A DNA stretch of 64,000 nt from Methanomassiliicoccus sp. (GCA_016109435.1 JAEILR010000020.1:264857-328856); one strand, 5' to 3'; numbered from the stretch's first letter, positions 1 to 10,023 are shown. The notes: generated from the letters alone by a model not told the origin. Made by a program: numbers and translations.

Positions 1-350
1 AGGAGGCCGAGGTGCTCTCCGACCGCGTGGCCATCATGGACGGCGGCCGTTTCATCGCCATCGGCAGCCCCAAGGACATCATCGACCGTTACGGCACCGG
101 CACGGTCCTCATGGTGCGGGGCGGGGGAGCGTCAGCATACGAGAAGCTGAAGACCATCTCTTCCCGCGTGGAGCGCAAGGGGGAGGACGTGGTGGTCCGT
201 GTGGACCGCAAGGAGGTACTGCCGGAGGTGGTGAAGGTCCTGGAGAGCAGCGGCTCGTTCTATGAGGAACTGCAGCTGCGCCGGTCGACGCTGGAGGACG
301 TGTTCCTGTCCCTCACCGGCCGGCGGCTGGGCGAGGGGGAGGTGGACTGA
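1..350 (+). CDS. ABC transporter ATP-binding protein, C-terminal fragment (cut by window start)
   Basis: Only the C-terminal part of an ABC ATPase is present; the frame is open to base 3 and its start lies outside the window. The visible sequence begins just after Walker B with EAEVLSDRVAIMDGGR, the region around the H-loop and D-strand typical of drug or lipid exporter ATPases, and ends with a regulatory tail finishing LEDVFLSLTGRRLGEGE, which is characteristic of DrrA/CcmA-like ABC-2 ATPases. It stops 1 nt before the permease start, so the two form one operon and presumably one exporter. Substrate cannot be told. Confidence 0.9.
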   Translation, partial: EAEVLSDRVAIMDGGRFIAIGSPKDIIDRYGTGTVLMVRGGGASAYEKLKTISSRVERKGEDVVVRVDRKEVLPEVVKVLESSGSFYEELQLRRSTLEDVFLSLTGRRLGEGEVD

Positions 351-351
351 G

Positions 352-1458
352 ATGAGGTCGGGCCACAGGATATGGATAAATTTCGTTGCCCAGGCCAAGA
401 TGTTCTTCCGCAGCATCGGCTCGGTGTTCTGGACGGTGGCGTTCCCGGTGCTGCTGATACTGCTGTTCGGGGCCATCTTCAGCGGCTCCGGCTCGGCCAC
501 TTACACCCTGTATGTGCAGGACCTCGACAGCTCCGAAGCCTCGGCGATGTACATCCACGGGCTCAACGAGACCAAGGTGCTGAACCTCATCATGGTGGGA
601 CCGGAAGTGGATGCGACCTCGTACATCAAAGACAACTCCATCGCCACCTTCCTCATCATACCTGAAGGGTTCCACAACGCGTTCGCTCCCGAACCATTTC
701 AGCAGAACACTTCAGTGGAGCTGAGGATGGATAATTCCAGCAGCTCCGCCATGGCCGTGGCCTCGGTGGTCAACGCGGTCACCCAAAGCGTCAACCTGGG
801 ACTGGCCAACGGATCTATGCTGATCAGCACCGACCTGCAGGGGATATCCGCCAACAACCAATACACCTACATCGACTTCTTCCTGCCCGGGGTCATCGGC
901 CTTACCGCCATGACCTCCACGGTCAACTGGATGGTGGGCCTGCAGACCCGCTACCGCTCCAACGGCATCTTCAAGAAGCTGGCCACCACCCCCATAACCC
1001 AGCTGGAGTGGCTGGTGTCGCTGATGATCTGGCAGGTCATTACCGTGTTCATGTCGGTGGCCATCATCCTGATCGTGGGCATCCTGGCGTTCGACGTGCA
1101 TCTGACCCTGGACCTCCTGTCCATCGCCATCATCATCTTGACCAGCGCGATGTTCTCGGCCCTGGGTCTGATCATCGCCAGGTTCGTCAAGGAGGAGGAG
1201 ACGGCAGGGGCCGCGGCCGGCGCCATCACCTTCCCCATGATGTTCCTGGGCGGTTCCTTCTTCCCCCTGGAGTCCATGCCCGATTACCTGCAGGCCATCG
1301 CCAAGGTGATGCCCCTGACCTATGTCAACAACGGGCTCAGGGACGCCATGATCTACGGCAACTCGTCCGGGGCGTTCTACAACCTGATGATCGTGGCCGT
1401 GCTGACCGCGGTGTTCGTCATCGTCGGGGTGGCCATCTCCACCTGGAAGCAGGACTGA
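352..1458 (+). CDS. ABC-2 type transporter permease
   Basis: A 368-residue membrane component paired with the ATPase just upstream. The ATG at 352 follows a purine-rich GGGGGAGG ribosome site and is preferred to an earlier in-frame GTG that would overlap the ATPase. One N-terminal membrane helix (about residues 19-42) is followed by a large extracytoplasmic region, then five C-terminal hydrophobic segments ending near the C-terminus. The conserved loop reading GGSFFPLESMPDYLQ and the later PLTYVNNGLRD are the usual ABC-2 signature region. Predicted to form the export channel; drug, lipid or polysaccharide are all possible. Confidence 0.9.
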   Translation: MRSGHRIWINFVAQAKMFFRSIGSVFWTVAFPVLLILLFGAIFSGSGSATYTLYVQDLDSSEASAMYIHGLNETKVLNLIMVGPEVDATSYIKDNSIATFLIIPEGFHNAFAPEPFQQNTSVELRMDNSSSSAMAVASVVNAVTQSVNLGLANGSMLISTDLQGISANNQYTYIDFFLPGVIGLTAMTSTVNWMVGLQTRYRSNGIFKKLATTPITQLEWLVSLMIWQVITVFMSVAIILIVGILAFDVHLTLDLLSIAIIILTSAMFSALGLIIARFVKEEETAGAAAGAITFPMMFLGGSFFPLESMPDYLQAIAKVMPLTYVNNGLRDAMIYGNSSGAFYNLMIVAVLTAVFVIVGVAISTWKQD

Positions 1459-1511
1459 GGGGCGGGCTCCATCGAAGGTCCCGGTGGGAGCGAGGCCCGC
1501 GTCCCCCTTCC

Positions 1512-2530
1512 TCATTTCCAGCGCACCAGTATCTGCTCCCTCTGGAAGGTCTTCAGGCAGACCAGGACGATACCCACGTCGACCAGTAAGACCACCGCTG
1601 CCAGCGCCAGCATGATGACCCATCCCAGAGTGAACAGGCCGGACAGGGCGACGACAAAGAACACCACCACCGGCAGAACGATAAGCGAGCCTATCTGCTG
1701 GGAGGCCCGCACATCGCTCACCTTGGACGACACCACGACGTTGAGGGCGATGCTCATGACGCAGAACAGCGGAGCGATCAGGAACACCCCTATCATCCAC
1801 ACCGGGTCCGGCAGGGGCGCGTAGCCCAGCGGTCCTTCGGTCAGGAAGTTTACGATGATGGCGAAGGGGATGAACGACAGCCAGGTGGCCAGCATGCACG
1901 GGATAAAGATCGACAGCGACTTGCCCAGGAGAAGCTCGGCGTCCGTGGTAGGAGTGGCCAGCAGGGGCTCCAGGCTCCGGTTGATCTTCTCTCCCACGAA
2001 GGAGTACGAGGCCATCACCGTAGGCAGGACCACCGGGATCATGATGAAGAACAGCAGCAGGAAGTTGATGAACTGCAGGAGGAATGTCTGGTCCGCGTTG
2101 TCGCCGCCGAGGTCCACGCCGGAGAACATCGAACCGAAGGTCGAGAGGCCGATGTAGTTGGACGAGAACATCGCCGAACCGTTGAGCGTCGAATTGCCCA
2201 CGAAGGAATCGCGCACCAGGCAGTTGGTCAGGTTCGACGCTTCGAACCTGCAGTTGGCGGCCACCGCGTCAGTGAGTTCGCATCTAAGGAACGTTGCGTT
2301 GGAATACGTACCGCCGGTCACGACCTGGTCCACGAACACGGTGACGTCGGTCGGGTTCCCCACGTCCAGGGGCTGGTCCCCGGACAGGCTCATGGTGACC
2401 GGGGCCAGATATATGGCCGGCAGCACGACCGCCAGTAGCAGGGGCATCAGCAGAACGGAGTACATGACGTACTTGTTGGTGCGGAACTCGGAGAGGTCCT
2501 TGCGGGCCACAACCCACAGCTTATCCCATC

Positions 2531-2534
<4 letters not shown>
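1512..2534 (-). CDS. ABC-2/NatB-like permease with a pentapeptide-repeat-like external loop
   Basis: A 340-residue permease translated from TTG at 2534, whose TTGA overlaps the stop of the upstream ATPase; GGGGGGA precedes it. The frame upstream of this TTG lies antisense to the ATPase and does not read as protein. Topology: a helix at residues 23-45, a long outer domain (46-165), then five or six helices with the ABC-2 motif EKINRSLEPLLATP. Unusually, residues 80-144 repeat with a five-residue period (ATFLR, CELTD, CRFEA, SNLTN, STLNG, VDLGG), as in pentapeptide-repeat beta-helices. Partner of the adjacent ATPase. Confidence 0.88.
2103..2297 (-). other. Pentapeptide-repeat-like segment inside the permease
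   Basis: Codons for residues 80-144 of the permease encode about thirteen successive five-residue units with a hydrophobic centre residue (F, L, V, M or Y) and small or polar neighbours. This matches the A(D/N)LXX logic of pentapeptide-repeat right-handed beta-helices, although several units are degenerate. It lies in the predicted extracytoplasmic loop between helices 1 and 2. Confidence 0.6.
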
Positions 2535-3453
<919 letters not shown>

Positions 3454-3454
<1 letters not shown>

Positions 3455-3561
3455 CAGATCCCCTCCGTCCCGGCGTTGACGATCTTGCGGCCCAGAACAG
3501 GAGAGCGTACCATGCGTTCGATCTCGCCGTTATGGCGTGGGAAGGTCCTCGACGCGGACAT
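3454..3561 (-). CDS. Possible 35-residue leader ORF coupled to the ABC ATPase
   Basis: A short ORF reads MSASRTFPRHNGEIER and ends GRKIVNAGTEGI, with its TGA overlapping the ATPase start as TGATG. A TATA-like TTTTAATATC at 3581-3590 sits about 25 bp before the ATG, which would make the transcript leaderless with this ORF as its first cistron. Codon choice resembles neighbouring genes. No family is recognised; the middle faintly resembles the start of a PRC-barrel domain. It could be a small protein or simply a coupling leader. Confidence 0.4.
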
Positions 3562-3645
3562 CCTGACCTAATCGGAGAGAGATATTAAAAGGAGATATCC
3601 CTCGATAGTCTTTTTTCAGAAGTCAGGTAGGTCGAGGAACGGGCC

Positions 3646-4269
3646 TCAGAACGAGGGGCCGGTCTGGCCGGAGGACCCCTGACCTCCCAGGGGAACGGGA
3701 GAGGACCCGGAGTTCAGGGCGGCCCTCAGCTCGTCGACGGATATGGAAAGGATGACCATCTCGCCTATGGCCTCCACGTCCCTGGTCCGGATCGGGATGA
3801 GGGACGAGGCCATGAAGGTGCGTTGAAGCGACAGTCGGTCCATGGCATCGCGGTCCAGCTTTACCTGGATGTAGGGTATGGACCATTCGGTCTCGGTGTC
3901 CACGAACACGTTGTCGACGTTCCCCAGGAAGGTGGCGTTGGAGCAGATGACCCTCATGCCCATGAACTTCCCGGCGGGGATGAGGTGCTCGCCCTCCGGC
4001 TCCAGGATCTCGCCGAGAGCGGACACCGGGCGGCGCATTATGACCGCGTCGGATACGGACTGCAGCTCGGTGGTCTTGACATAGATCTTGTTGACCCCGA
4101 AGAAGCGGCGCTTGCTGCCCACAGCCTCCTCCATGCCCCGTCGCAGGCCGATCTTGAGGGCCTTCAGCTTCCATGCCTTGAGGTCCATCCCCACCCCCTC
4201 GATGGTACCGATGACCTTGGCATCCGAGCTGATGAGCTCCAACCCTATGATCTCTTCAAGACCGAGCAT
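3646..4269 (-). CDS. Tandem PRC-barrel domain protein
   Basis: A 207-residue soluble protein made of two PRC-barrel-like halves. The first begins at residue 1 with EEIIGLELISSDAKVIGTIEGV and the second near residue 95 with GKFMGMRVICSNATFLGNVDNV; both show the beta-strand pattern ending in a turn before a conserved Asp or Glu. PRC barrels occur in RimM, in photosynthetic reaction centre subunits and in many small archaeal proteins of unknown role. The tail (residues 190-207) is Gly, Ser and Pro rich and probably disordered. Monocistronic, with an AT-rich promoter just upstream at about 4293-4305. Confidence 0.8.
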   Translation of the reverse strand: MLGLEEIIGLELISSDAKVIGTIEGVGMDLKAWKLKALKIGLRRGMEEAVGSKRRFFGVNKIYVKTTELQSVSDAVIMRRPVSALGEILEPEGEHLIPAGKFMGMRVICSNATFLGNVDNVFVDTETEWSIPYIQVKLDRDAMDRLSLQRTFMASSLIPIRTRDVEAIGEMVILSISVDELRAALNSGSSPVPLGGQGSSGQTGPSF

Positions 4270-4328
4270 CGTGGCGGATACGGCACACCACCTTTAAATT
4301 AATTTCACCGCCCCGATGATAGGCTTCC

Positions 4329-5951
4329 CTAGCGACACACCGTGCGGCTCTGCTCCCGCAGGAACTGCTGAAGATAGTGGACGGAACCGGTGCCCTTGCC
4401 GGTGGAGCCGGACGACTTCCAGCCGGTGAACGCCTGCCCGCCGACCATGGCGCCGGTGGACCCTCCCCGCTGACGGTTGGCGTACACCACCCCGAACTCG
4501 ATGTTGTCGAAGAAGTACTTCATCTCCACGCGGTTCTGGGTGAATATCCCGGCGGTGAGGCCGAACTCGGTGGCATTGGCCCGCTGCAGTGCCTCCGGAA
4601 GCGTGGAATATCGCTGGGCGCACAGGATGGGAACGAACAGCTCCCTACGGACGAGCTCATGCTCCTCCGGGAGACCGGTGACGATCGTCGGCCGGGCATA
4701 GTGCCCGCGGGCCAGATCACCTCCGTCGGCCCTCTCGCCGCCCGTGAGCACCCGGCCGTCCTTCCTTGCCGCCTCCGACCACCTCAGGTAGTTGTCCAGA
4801 GCGGTCTTGGTGATGACCGGGCCCATGAAGGTGTCCCGCTCGAAGGGGTCGCCCACCACCAGCCCGTCGGCCAGCTCGACCATCTTGTCGAGCAGCGGCT
4901 CGAAGATCGTCTCGTGAGCGTACAGCCTGGAGCAGGCCGAGCACTTCTGTCCGGAATAGCCGAAGGCCGAGGCGATGACCCCCCGGGCGGCGGCGTCCAG
5001 GTCCGCCTCCTGGGTGACGATGATGGGATTCTTGCTGCCCATCTCGGCGATTACCGGCCGTTGCCTCCAGGGTTGCGAGGTCATGATGTCCAGCCCCACC
5101 TGCAGCGAGCCGGTGAACACCACGCCGTCGATAAGAGGGTGGTGGGCCAGGGTCCCCCCGACCTCCGACCCCGGGCCGGATACCATATTGATGACCCCGT
5201 CCGGTATGCCCGCCCTATACATGATCTCGTAGAACATCTGCACCGGCAGGGGGGCGGTGGAGGAGGGCTTCATGACCACGGTGTTGCCGGTGAGCAGCGC
5301 TCCGGTGGTCATCCCCACGGTGATCGCCAGGGGAAAGTTGAACGGGCAGATAACTGCCCACGCCCCGTACGGGCGGAGGGACACGGTGACCTCCTCCTCG
5401 GGATAGGGGGGATCGCTGACCCGCTCGAAGCCGTTGCTGCGGCGCATCTCTCCGCAGTAGTACGCAATGAAGTCGAGGGCCTCGTCCACGTCGGCCATGG
5501 CCTCGTACCGGTTCTTGCCGTTATCGAGGGTGATGGCCGCGGCCAGCTCATACTTGCTCCTCCTCATCAGGTCGGCGGCCTTCTCGAAGATGTGAACGCG
5601 CTCTCCCCAATCCTCCCTGGACCACGTCCTGAACGCCTCCCTCGAGGACCGCACCGCCTCGTCGGCGTCATCCGCGGTCCCGTTCTGGAACAGACCGACC
5701 ACGATCTCCTCGTCCCCCGGGCTGAGGTCGTGGAACTGCCTCTCGGAGAGACGGGGCTTACCATCTATGTGATTCGGATAGTCCGTCTCCACCTCCTGGA
5801 CCTGGGCCAACAGGCGTTCGGCCGCCCGTTCGTAACCGCTGTGGAAGCTCTCTCCATCCCCCTGCATGGCCAGCCGCTGGTAGGTATCCTCGTTCCGGAA
5901 GGTCACGGTGATCAACCTCTCATCAAAGGATGGCACCCCCGGATATATCAT
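4329..5951 (-). CDS. L-glutamate gamma-semialdehyde (1-pyrroline-5-carboxylate) dehydrogenase
   Basis: A 540-residue aldehyde dehydrogenase of the PutA/RocA type, oxidising glutamate semialdehyde to glutamate with NAD(P)+ as the last step of proline or ornithine catabolism. The NAD-binding region has PFNFPLAI and FTGSLQVG, the general-base Glu lies in AEMGSKNP, and the catalytic Cys is in GYSGQKCSACSR, a form typical of P5C dehydrogenases. The C-terminus keeps the family motif GWKSSGSTGKGTG. Full length for the family. No proline dehydrogenase is adjacent, so the semialdehyde source is not shown here. Catalysis on another aldehyde is possible. Confidence 0.9.
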   Translation of the reverse strand: MIYPGVPSFDERLITVTFRNEDTYQRLAMQGDGESFHSGYERAAERLLAQVQEVETDYPNHIDGKPRLSERQFHDLSPGDEEIVVGLFQNGTADDADEAVRSSREAFRTWSREDWGERVHIFEKAADLMRRSKYELAAAITLDNGKNRYEAMADVDEALDFIAYYCGEMRRSNGFERVSDPPYPEEEVTVSLRPYGAWAVICPFNFPLAITVGMTTGALLTGNTVVMKPSSTAPLPVQMFYEIMYRAGIPDGVINMVSGPGSEVGGTLAHHPLIDGVVFTGSLQVGLDIMTSQPWRQRPVIAEMGSKNPIIVTQEADLDAAARGVIASAFGYSGQKCSACSRLYAHETIFEPLLDKMVELADGLVVGDPFERDTFMGPVITKTALDNYLRWSEAARKDGRVLTGGERADGGDLARGHYARPTIVTGLPEEHELVRRELFVPILCAQRYSTLPEALQRANATEFGLTAGIFTQNRVEMKYFFDNIEFGVVYANRQRGGSTGAMVGGQAFTGWKSSGSTGKGTGSVHYLQQFLREQSRTVCR

Positions 5952-5977
5952 CCCGGCGGTCGGCAGGCTTCACGTCA

Positions 5978-7279
5978 TCACTGGCCGTTCAGAAGCCTGG
6001 GACGCCACTCCCTCTCGATAAGGAGGAGATAGATGCCGCTCAGGACGATGATGAACAGCCCTGTGACGAACATGATCTCCACCAGGATCATGGGCGTGAA
6101 GATAATGCCCAGCGCCACCACCGCCCCTACCAGGGAAAGGAGCACCACGACGGATAGTCCGATGATGGTGATGTACGCATGGCCGTCGGTCGCCAGACCG
6201 TACAGCATGAACAGGTTGGCCAGGCCGAGGAGCATCATCGCCCCTCCCAATCCCTGCAGTATGGGAGCTATGAGCTCCTTGTAGGGGTTGGCCGGGAGCA
6301 GGATGTTCAGCACGAAGTCGGGAAGGAGGAGGTAAACCGCCACGACCGCCCCGGAAAGGGCCAGGGTCATGGCGAAGGAGGTCTTGAGTATGCGGTGGGT
6401 CTCCCCCTTCTCGGCGTGGGCCTTGGATATCTTGGGGAACATGACCGTGGACACCGCCCCGGGCAGGAACAGGATTATCTTGGCCAGGGAGGACGCGGCG
6501 GCATAATAGCTGGCCTGGTCCAGGGGAAGCAGGGCAGTGGCGATGATGACATCGACCTGAGTAAGGATGGTGAATCCCAGGATGGCTACCGTCGCCGGGA
6601 CCGTGAACCGCCAAATCTCCTTGGCCTCCACCACCTTGGGCTTGATGAAGAAATATCTCCGGACCAGGAAGAAGGATATCGCGGTGGAGAAGGCGATCCC
6701 GATGATGACCCCGCCCAAGGCCCCGGCCACTCCCAGCCCCAAGACCACCATGCCCACTCCCAGGGTGAGCTTGAGGACGAAGTTGCCTACGGTCATGGTG
6801 CCGAAGGCGGTGAACCTCTGGAGGGCCTGCAGCGTTCCCTGGCCGACAGGCGACACCAGGGAGATGAAGACCCCAATGGCGAGCAGGAATATGAGCAGGT
6901 TGGACGAGATGGCGAAGGTCTCGCCCACCCCCGGGACCAGCAGGACCACCGTGACGATGATGGAAAGGGCCACGCCGGCGATGGAGGTGAACTTCAGTAT
7001 CCTCTTCATCAACCAGGCCACGATGTTGTCCTCGCCCAGGGCGTTGTACTTGGACACGTATCGAATGATAACGTTCTGTACCGCGCTGGACGGAACGGTG
7101 ACGATGTAAAGTATCGCCAGAAGGGTGTTCAGTTCGGCCAGGTCAAGGGGGATCAGGTTCGCCATCATGACCTGATAAAGGAAGTTGCACCCGCCCCCGA
7201 CCACGGTGGCCACGAGCATTATGAACGCCGGTCCGGCCATCCCCTCGGCGTTGATGAAGCGGGCGAACTTCTCGAACAT
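5978..7279 (-). CDS. Oligosaccharide flippase / MATE-like polysaccharide exporter
   Basis: A 433-residue integral membrane protein with about twelve to fourteen helices, of the MOP superfamily (Wzx/RfbX or MATE-like). It starts MFEKFARFINAEGMAGPAFIM and includes the amphipathic MFPKISKAHAEKGETH loop that separates the two halves in flippases. Likely moves lipid-linked sugars or another amphiphile across the membrane for surface glycan or protein glycosylation. A second flippase lies at 13245-14699 and a glycosyltransferase at the window end. It precedes the semialdehyde dehydrogenase by 26 nt on the same strand; co-transcription is possible without functional linkage. Confidence 0.85.
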   Translation of the reverse strand: MFEKFARFINAEGMAGPAFIMLVATVVGGGCNFLYQVMMANLIPLDLAELNTLLAILYIVTVPSSAVQNVIIRYVSKYNALGEDNIVAWLMKRILKFTSIAGVALSIIVTVVLLVPGVGETFAISSNLLIFLLAIGVFISLVSPVGQGTLQALQRFTAFGTMTVGNFVLKLTLGVGMVVLGLGVAGALGGVIIGIAFSTAISFFLVRRYFFIKPKVVEAKEIWRFTVPATVAILGFTILTQVDVIIATALLPLDQASYYAAASSLAKIILFLPGAVSTVMFPKISKAHAEKGETHRILKTSFAMTLALSGAVVAVYLLLPDFVLNILLPANPYKELIAPILQGLGGAMMLLGLANLFMLYGLATDGHAYITIIGLSVVVLLSLVGAVVALGIIFTPMILVEIMFVTGLFIIVLSGIYLLLIEREWRPRLLNGQ

Positions 7280-7514
7280 CGTCGCCCTAGCGATGGCAAA
7301 CCCTATCTTAATGTTTGCTCAGCTGGAACGGCCCGACCGATGCTGCGGACCCCCGTTCCCGCCGCCGGTCCCGGGGGACCCGCCGCACAAGCTGTGGTCA
7401 AGCTCCATCGCATACATGGCGGCCACCTTCCATTTGCCCGATGGAGCGGCGGCCAACTGACTAATATGTTGTCTTGAAGAGAGGCGCCCGCCTCAAGAAG
7501 GGGCAGGTGAGAAA

Positions 7515-7727
7515 ATGGCAGAGAAGAGCACCCACGAGAAGAAGTCCGAAGCCGGGAGAAAGGGAGGCGAAGCCTCGCACGAGGGACGAAGTTCCTCGGG
7601 CCAGGAGGAGATGGCCTTGCACGAGAAGCGCGTGGAGGCGGGCCGGGCCGGTGGCGAGGCCCCCCACGAGTGCCGGGGCCGGGAATGCACCCACCCGTCA
7701 CATAAGAAAGGGTCCAGCAAGGAGTGA
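7515..7727 (+). CDS. KGG-repeat small stress-type protein
   Basis: A 70-residue, highly charged, hydrophilic protein with two copies of the KGG-type repeat: KKSEAGRKGGEASHE and EKRVEAGRAGGEAPHE. This is the pattern of the YciG/GsiB/con-10 family of stress-induced disordered proteins, thought to act in desiccation or general stress protection. The C-terminus adds ECRGRECTHPSHKK, with two Cys and two His that could bind metal. The start follows GGTGAG at ideal spacing and an AT-rich ACTAATATG promoter element lies about 55 bp upstream. The family is mostly known from bacteria and fungi. Confidence 0.75.
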   Translation: MAEKSTHEKKSEAGRKGGEASHEGRSSSGQEEMALHEKRVEAGRAGGEAPHECRGRECTHPSHKKGSSKE

Positions 7728-7963
7728 GACGGCTTAGGACGTTCCGAGAGGAAGAAACGAGATGAGGGCCCGGTCAGGAACAGTCCGACGATGGGCGAGC
7801 ATCGTGCGAGGACGGAGCCCGTCCGGTCCGGATCAAACCACTTACATTTTCCATCCCCTGCCCCGTACCGTTCGTTATGCGACACATGCCTCCTCGGCCC
7901 AAGATCACCGGCATCACCACGATGCGGCCTGAGAGGGACGGACGATGACGGCCGGTCCCCAGC

Positions 7964-8626
7964 TTATTTGGACCGTCCGCTCTGTCCCGGAGAGCCGGGG
8001 CGGCACGACCCGCATCTCATCGGTCCGTTGCCGGTGATCCCGAAGGTCCGGTGGCTCGCTTCCTCCATTCGATCGGCCTGAGGGGAAATCGCCAGGGCCG
8101 CCAGGGCCGCCCCGATCATGTCAATGGTGAGGTCTATGGCGGTATCATTGACGGAATACTGCATGGTGATCCCCATGGTGCCGTCGAAGAAGAACTCCAG
8201 CATCTCCCAGAACACTCCCATGCATACCACCGCCATGAATGTGAACACAGGGACCATCCGGCAGGGTATGCATGTCCCGGGAAACCACTTGTCGATGGAC
8301 ATCAAGATGAGGGCCGCGATCAGGGACAGGACGAACGCCGCGGCGATATGGGTGATCTTGTCCCACCAGAACCAGTCGTTGTAAAGGTAGAGGGCTATTC
8401 CCCAGGAATGCAGTAGGAGGACAATAGCCGCCGCCAGGGTGATTGGCCAGGGCAGATCGAACCCCTTGGCCCTGCGCAGCCCCCAGGGCACGGCGATGAC
8501 GGCCATGCTGAGAACGGCGGTTAACGCGGGGTACAGGCCCGGCCCGATGGTGACGCTGACCGCCATGGCCAATAACAGACCGATCTCCGCAAGGACGGTG
8601 ATGGCTTCCTCGTGGGCATCCCTCAT
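7964..8626 (-). CDS. DUF2238/YjdF-like membrane protein
   Basis: A 220-residue integral membrane protein starting at ATG 8626, whose ATGA overlaps the stop of the preceding gene; the longer reading frame upstream of this ATG overlaps that gene out of frame and is rejected. Hydrophobic helices with the charged motifs HSWGIALYLYNDWFWWDKITH and FWEMLEFFFDGTMG match the YjdF/DUF2238 family of unknown function. The last 40 residues (ADRMEEASHR to PGQSGRSK) are hydrophilic with CGSC. It is the last gene of a three-gene unit with a membrane protein and a universal stress protein. Confidence 0.75.
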   Translation of the reverse strand: MRDAHEEAITVLAEIGLLLAMAVSVTIGPGLYPALTAVLSMAVIAVPWGLRRAKGFDLPWPITLAAAIVLLLHSWGIALYLYNDWFWWDKITHIAAAFVLSLIAALILMSIDKWFPGTCIPCRMVPVFTFMAVVCMGVFWEMLEFFFDGTMGITMQYSVNDTAIDLTIDMIGAALAALAISPQADRMEEASHRTFGITGNGPMRCGSCRPGSPGQSGRSK

Positions 8627-9165
8627 CCGGTGACCCCCTCCCGGCCACCGATCCAGGACTGCAGGCCGAAGTAGCGGTCGAAGAGGGTCAGGAACAAAGT
8701 TCCCCCTAGCAGGAAGCTCAAATTCCACATCATGGTCGAGTTGCCCAGGACCAGGTCGATGGAGAAGATGATCCCCAGATAGTACATCGCCACCAGGACC
8801 ATGCTCCCCGCAGTGACCGGGGTCATGAACGCCAGGAGGGCCACGCCCCGGGGGCCCAGATACCTAGTGTAACTAGCGTTGGCGAGATAACCGACGCACA
8901 GGACGTATAACAGTAAAGGCGCGGCCAGGCCCTCCACGCCCCCCCGGGCGTCGCTCCCCAGGGCCAGGCCGAGGATGGGCACGGAGGCCAGGATCAGGGT
9001 CACGGCGCCCCAGGTCAGGACGGTGATCGTCGCCCTCGTGGACAGCGCCCACAGCGCCCAGAACGCCGTCAGCATGGACAGCGCCGCCCAGTACGGGCGC
9101 TGATCGAGAAAACCCCAGGTCATGGAGGCCGCGGAGGCCGCCATGACGATGACCGCTCCGTACAT
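8623..9165 (-). CDS. Conserved membrane protein of unknown function
   Basis: A 180-residue protein with about five or six transmembrane helices and very short loops. The ATG at 9165 follows GAGGTAA at good spacing and lies 6 nt after the upstream universal stress protein stop, while its own stop overlaps the next membrane protein; the three are one operon. Loop residues YLANASYTRYLGPRG and LFDRYFGLQSWIGG are the only non-hydrophobic stretches. I do not recognise a family. Being sandwiched between a stress protein and a YjdF-like protein hints at an envelope or stress role, which is inference. Confidence 0.7.
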   Translation of the reverse strand: MYGAVIVMAASAASMTWGFLDQRPYWAALSMLTAFWALWALSTRATITVLTWGAVTLILASVPILGLALGSDARGGVEGLAAPLLLYVLCVGYLANASYTRYLGPRGVALLAFMTPVTAGSMVLVAMYYLGIIFSIDLVLGNSTMMWNLSFLLGGTLFLTLFDRYFGLQSWIGGREGVTG

Positions 9166-9171
9166 CCCGTG

Positions 9172-10023
9172 TTACCTCTCACATGGGAGTATAAGGAGGG
9201 GCACTTGAGACCTTCGTACCACAGCCTCAGAATTACCTCCGAGGGCCAGCTCCCGGAGAAGGCTCTTACGGTGGGCTCCCAGGACGATGACCGTGGCCTC
9301 CAGCTCCCGGGACGCCTCCAGTATATTGTACGATACTGTTCCGAAGTGAACATGGGTGGTGACTGCGCACCCCCGTCCCTCCAGCTTCTTCCTGATGTCA
9401 TCGAGCCTCCCCTGCACATCGCCCAGGACGACATTGAACCGCTCATCGTCGTCCATGTTGACCTTAGAGCCCTCCACCACGTGGAACAGGACCGACTCCT
9501 GCAGTCCGCGCTTGGTGAACTCCGGCAGCAGGTCCATGTACATCTCCGTGCACGAGGAGAAGTCGATGGGCACCAGAGCCTTCCGGAATATCGACCGGCA
9601 GGACGGCGCCACCGAGGTGGCGCCCTCGCGGCGGACCACAATGAACTTGTTGATAAGCACCGGTCGGGTGGAGGAGCGGAGCACGCCGAAGGACGTGGAG
9701 CCGACGATGAACTCCCTCGCCTTCCCCTTGCCGCTGGATGCCATGGCGATGAGGTCGACGTTCTCACGGTCGGCGACCTCCAGCACTTTTTCCACCGGAT
9801 CGCCCTCCTCGACCACCTCCGACCCTTTCATGCCCCCCTTGACCAGGTCATCCCTCATCCGGTCCATCATCCCCTTCTGCTCCGTGGTCAGGGAGCGCCC
9901 TGAGGGCGCCACATGACAGAGGATGACCTCTCTGGTGCCCAGGTGGTGTAGCTCCAGGAGGCAGTCGAACATCCTGAGCGACTGCTCGGAAAAGTCCAGG
10001 GGGAATAGTATGCGGTCGAACAT
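9172..10023 (-). CDS. Universal stress protein with two UspA domains
   Basis: A 283-residue cytoplasmic protein built from two tandem Usp folds. Domain 1 (residues 1-145) starts MFDRILFPLDFSEQS and carries the phosphate-binding loop ASSGKGKAREFIVGS. Domain 2 (about 148-283) starts KALVPIDFSSCTEMYM, and its loop is degenerate, GAHRKSLLRELALGGNS. The second loop departs from the G-x2-G-x9-G-S/T ATP-binding pattern, so only the first domain is a clear nucleotide binder. First gene of a unit with two membrane proteins. A TATA-like GATATATC lies about 45 bp upstream of its start. Confidence 0.88.
   Translation of the reverse strand: MFDRILFPLDFSEQSLRMFDCLLELHHLGTREVILCHVAPSGRSLTTEQKGMMDRMRDDLVKGGMKGSEVVEEGDPVEKVLEVADRENVDLIAMASSGKGKAREFIVGSTSFGVLRSSTRPVLINKFIVVRREGATSVAPSCRSIFRKALVPIDFSSCTEMYMDLLPEFTKRGLQESVLFHVVEGSKVNMDDDERFNVVLGDVQGRLDDIRKKLEGRGCAVTTHVHFGTVSYNILEASRELEATVIVLGAHRKSLLRELALGGNSEAVVRRSQVPLLILPCER

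Noticed and set aside
712..1899. 395-codon minus-strand frame across the ABC permease
   Set aside because: Antisense shadow of the plus-strand permease and the minus-strand NatB-like gene; composition is His, Asp and Gly rich and has no motifs.
4377..6032. 551-codon plus-strand frame over the aldehyde dehydrogenase
   Set aside because: Antisense to a complete P5C dehydrogenase; no recognisable motifs.
7811..7825. Short GGACGG/CCGTCC hairpin
   Set aside because: In a GC-rich gap such 6-bp stems are expected by chance, and it has no promoter or terminator context.
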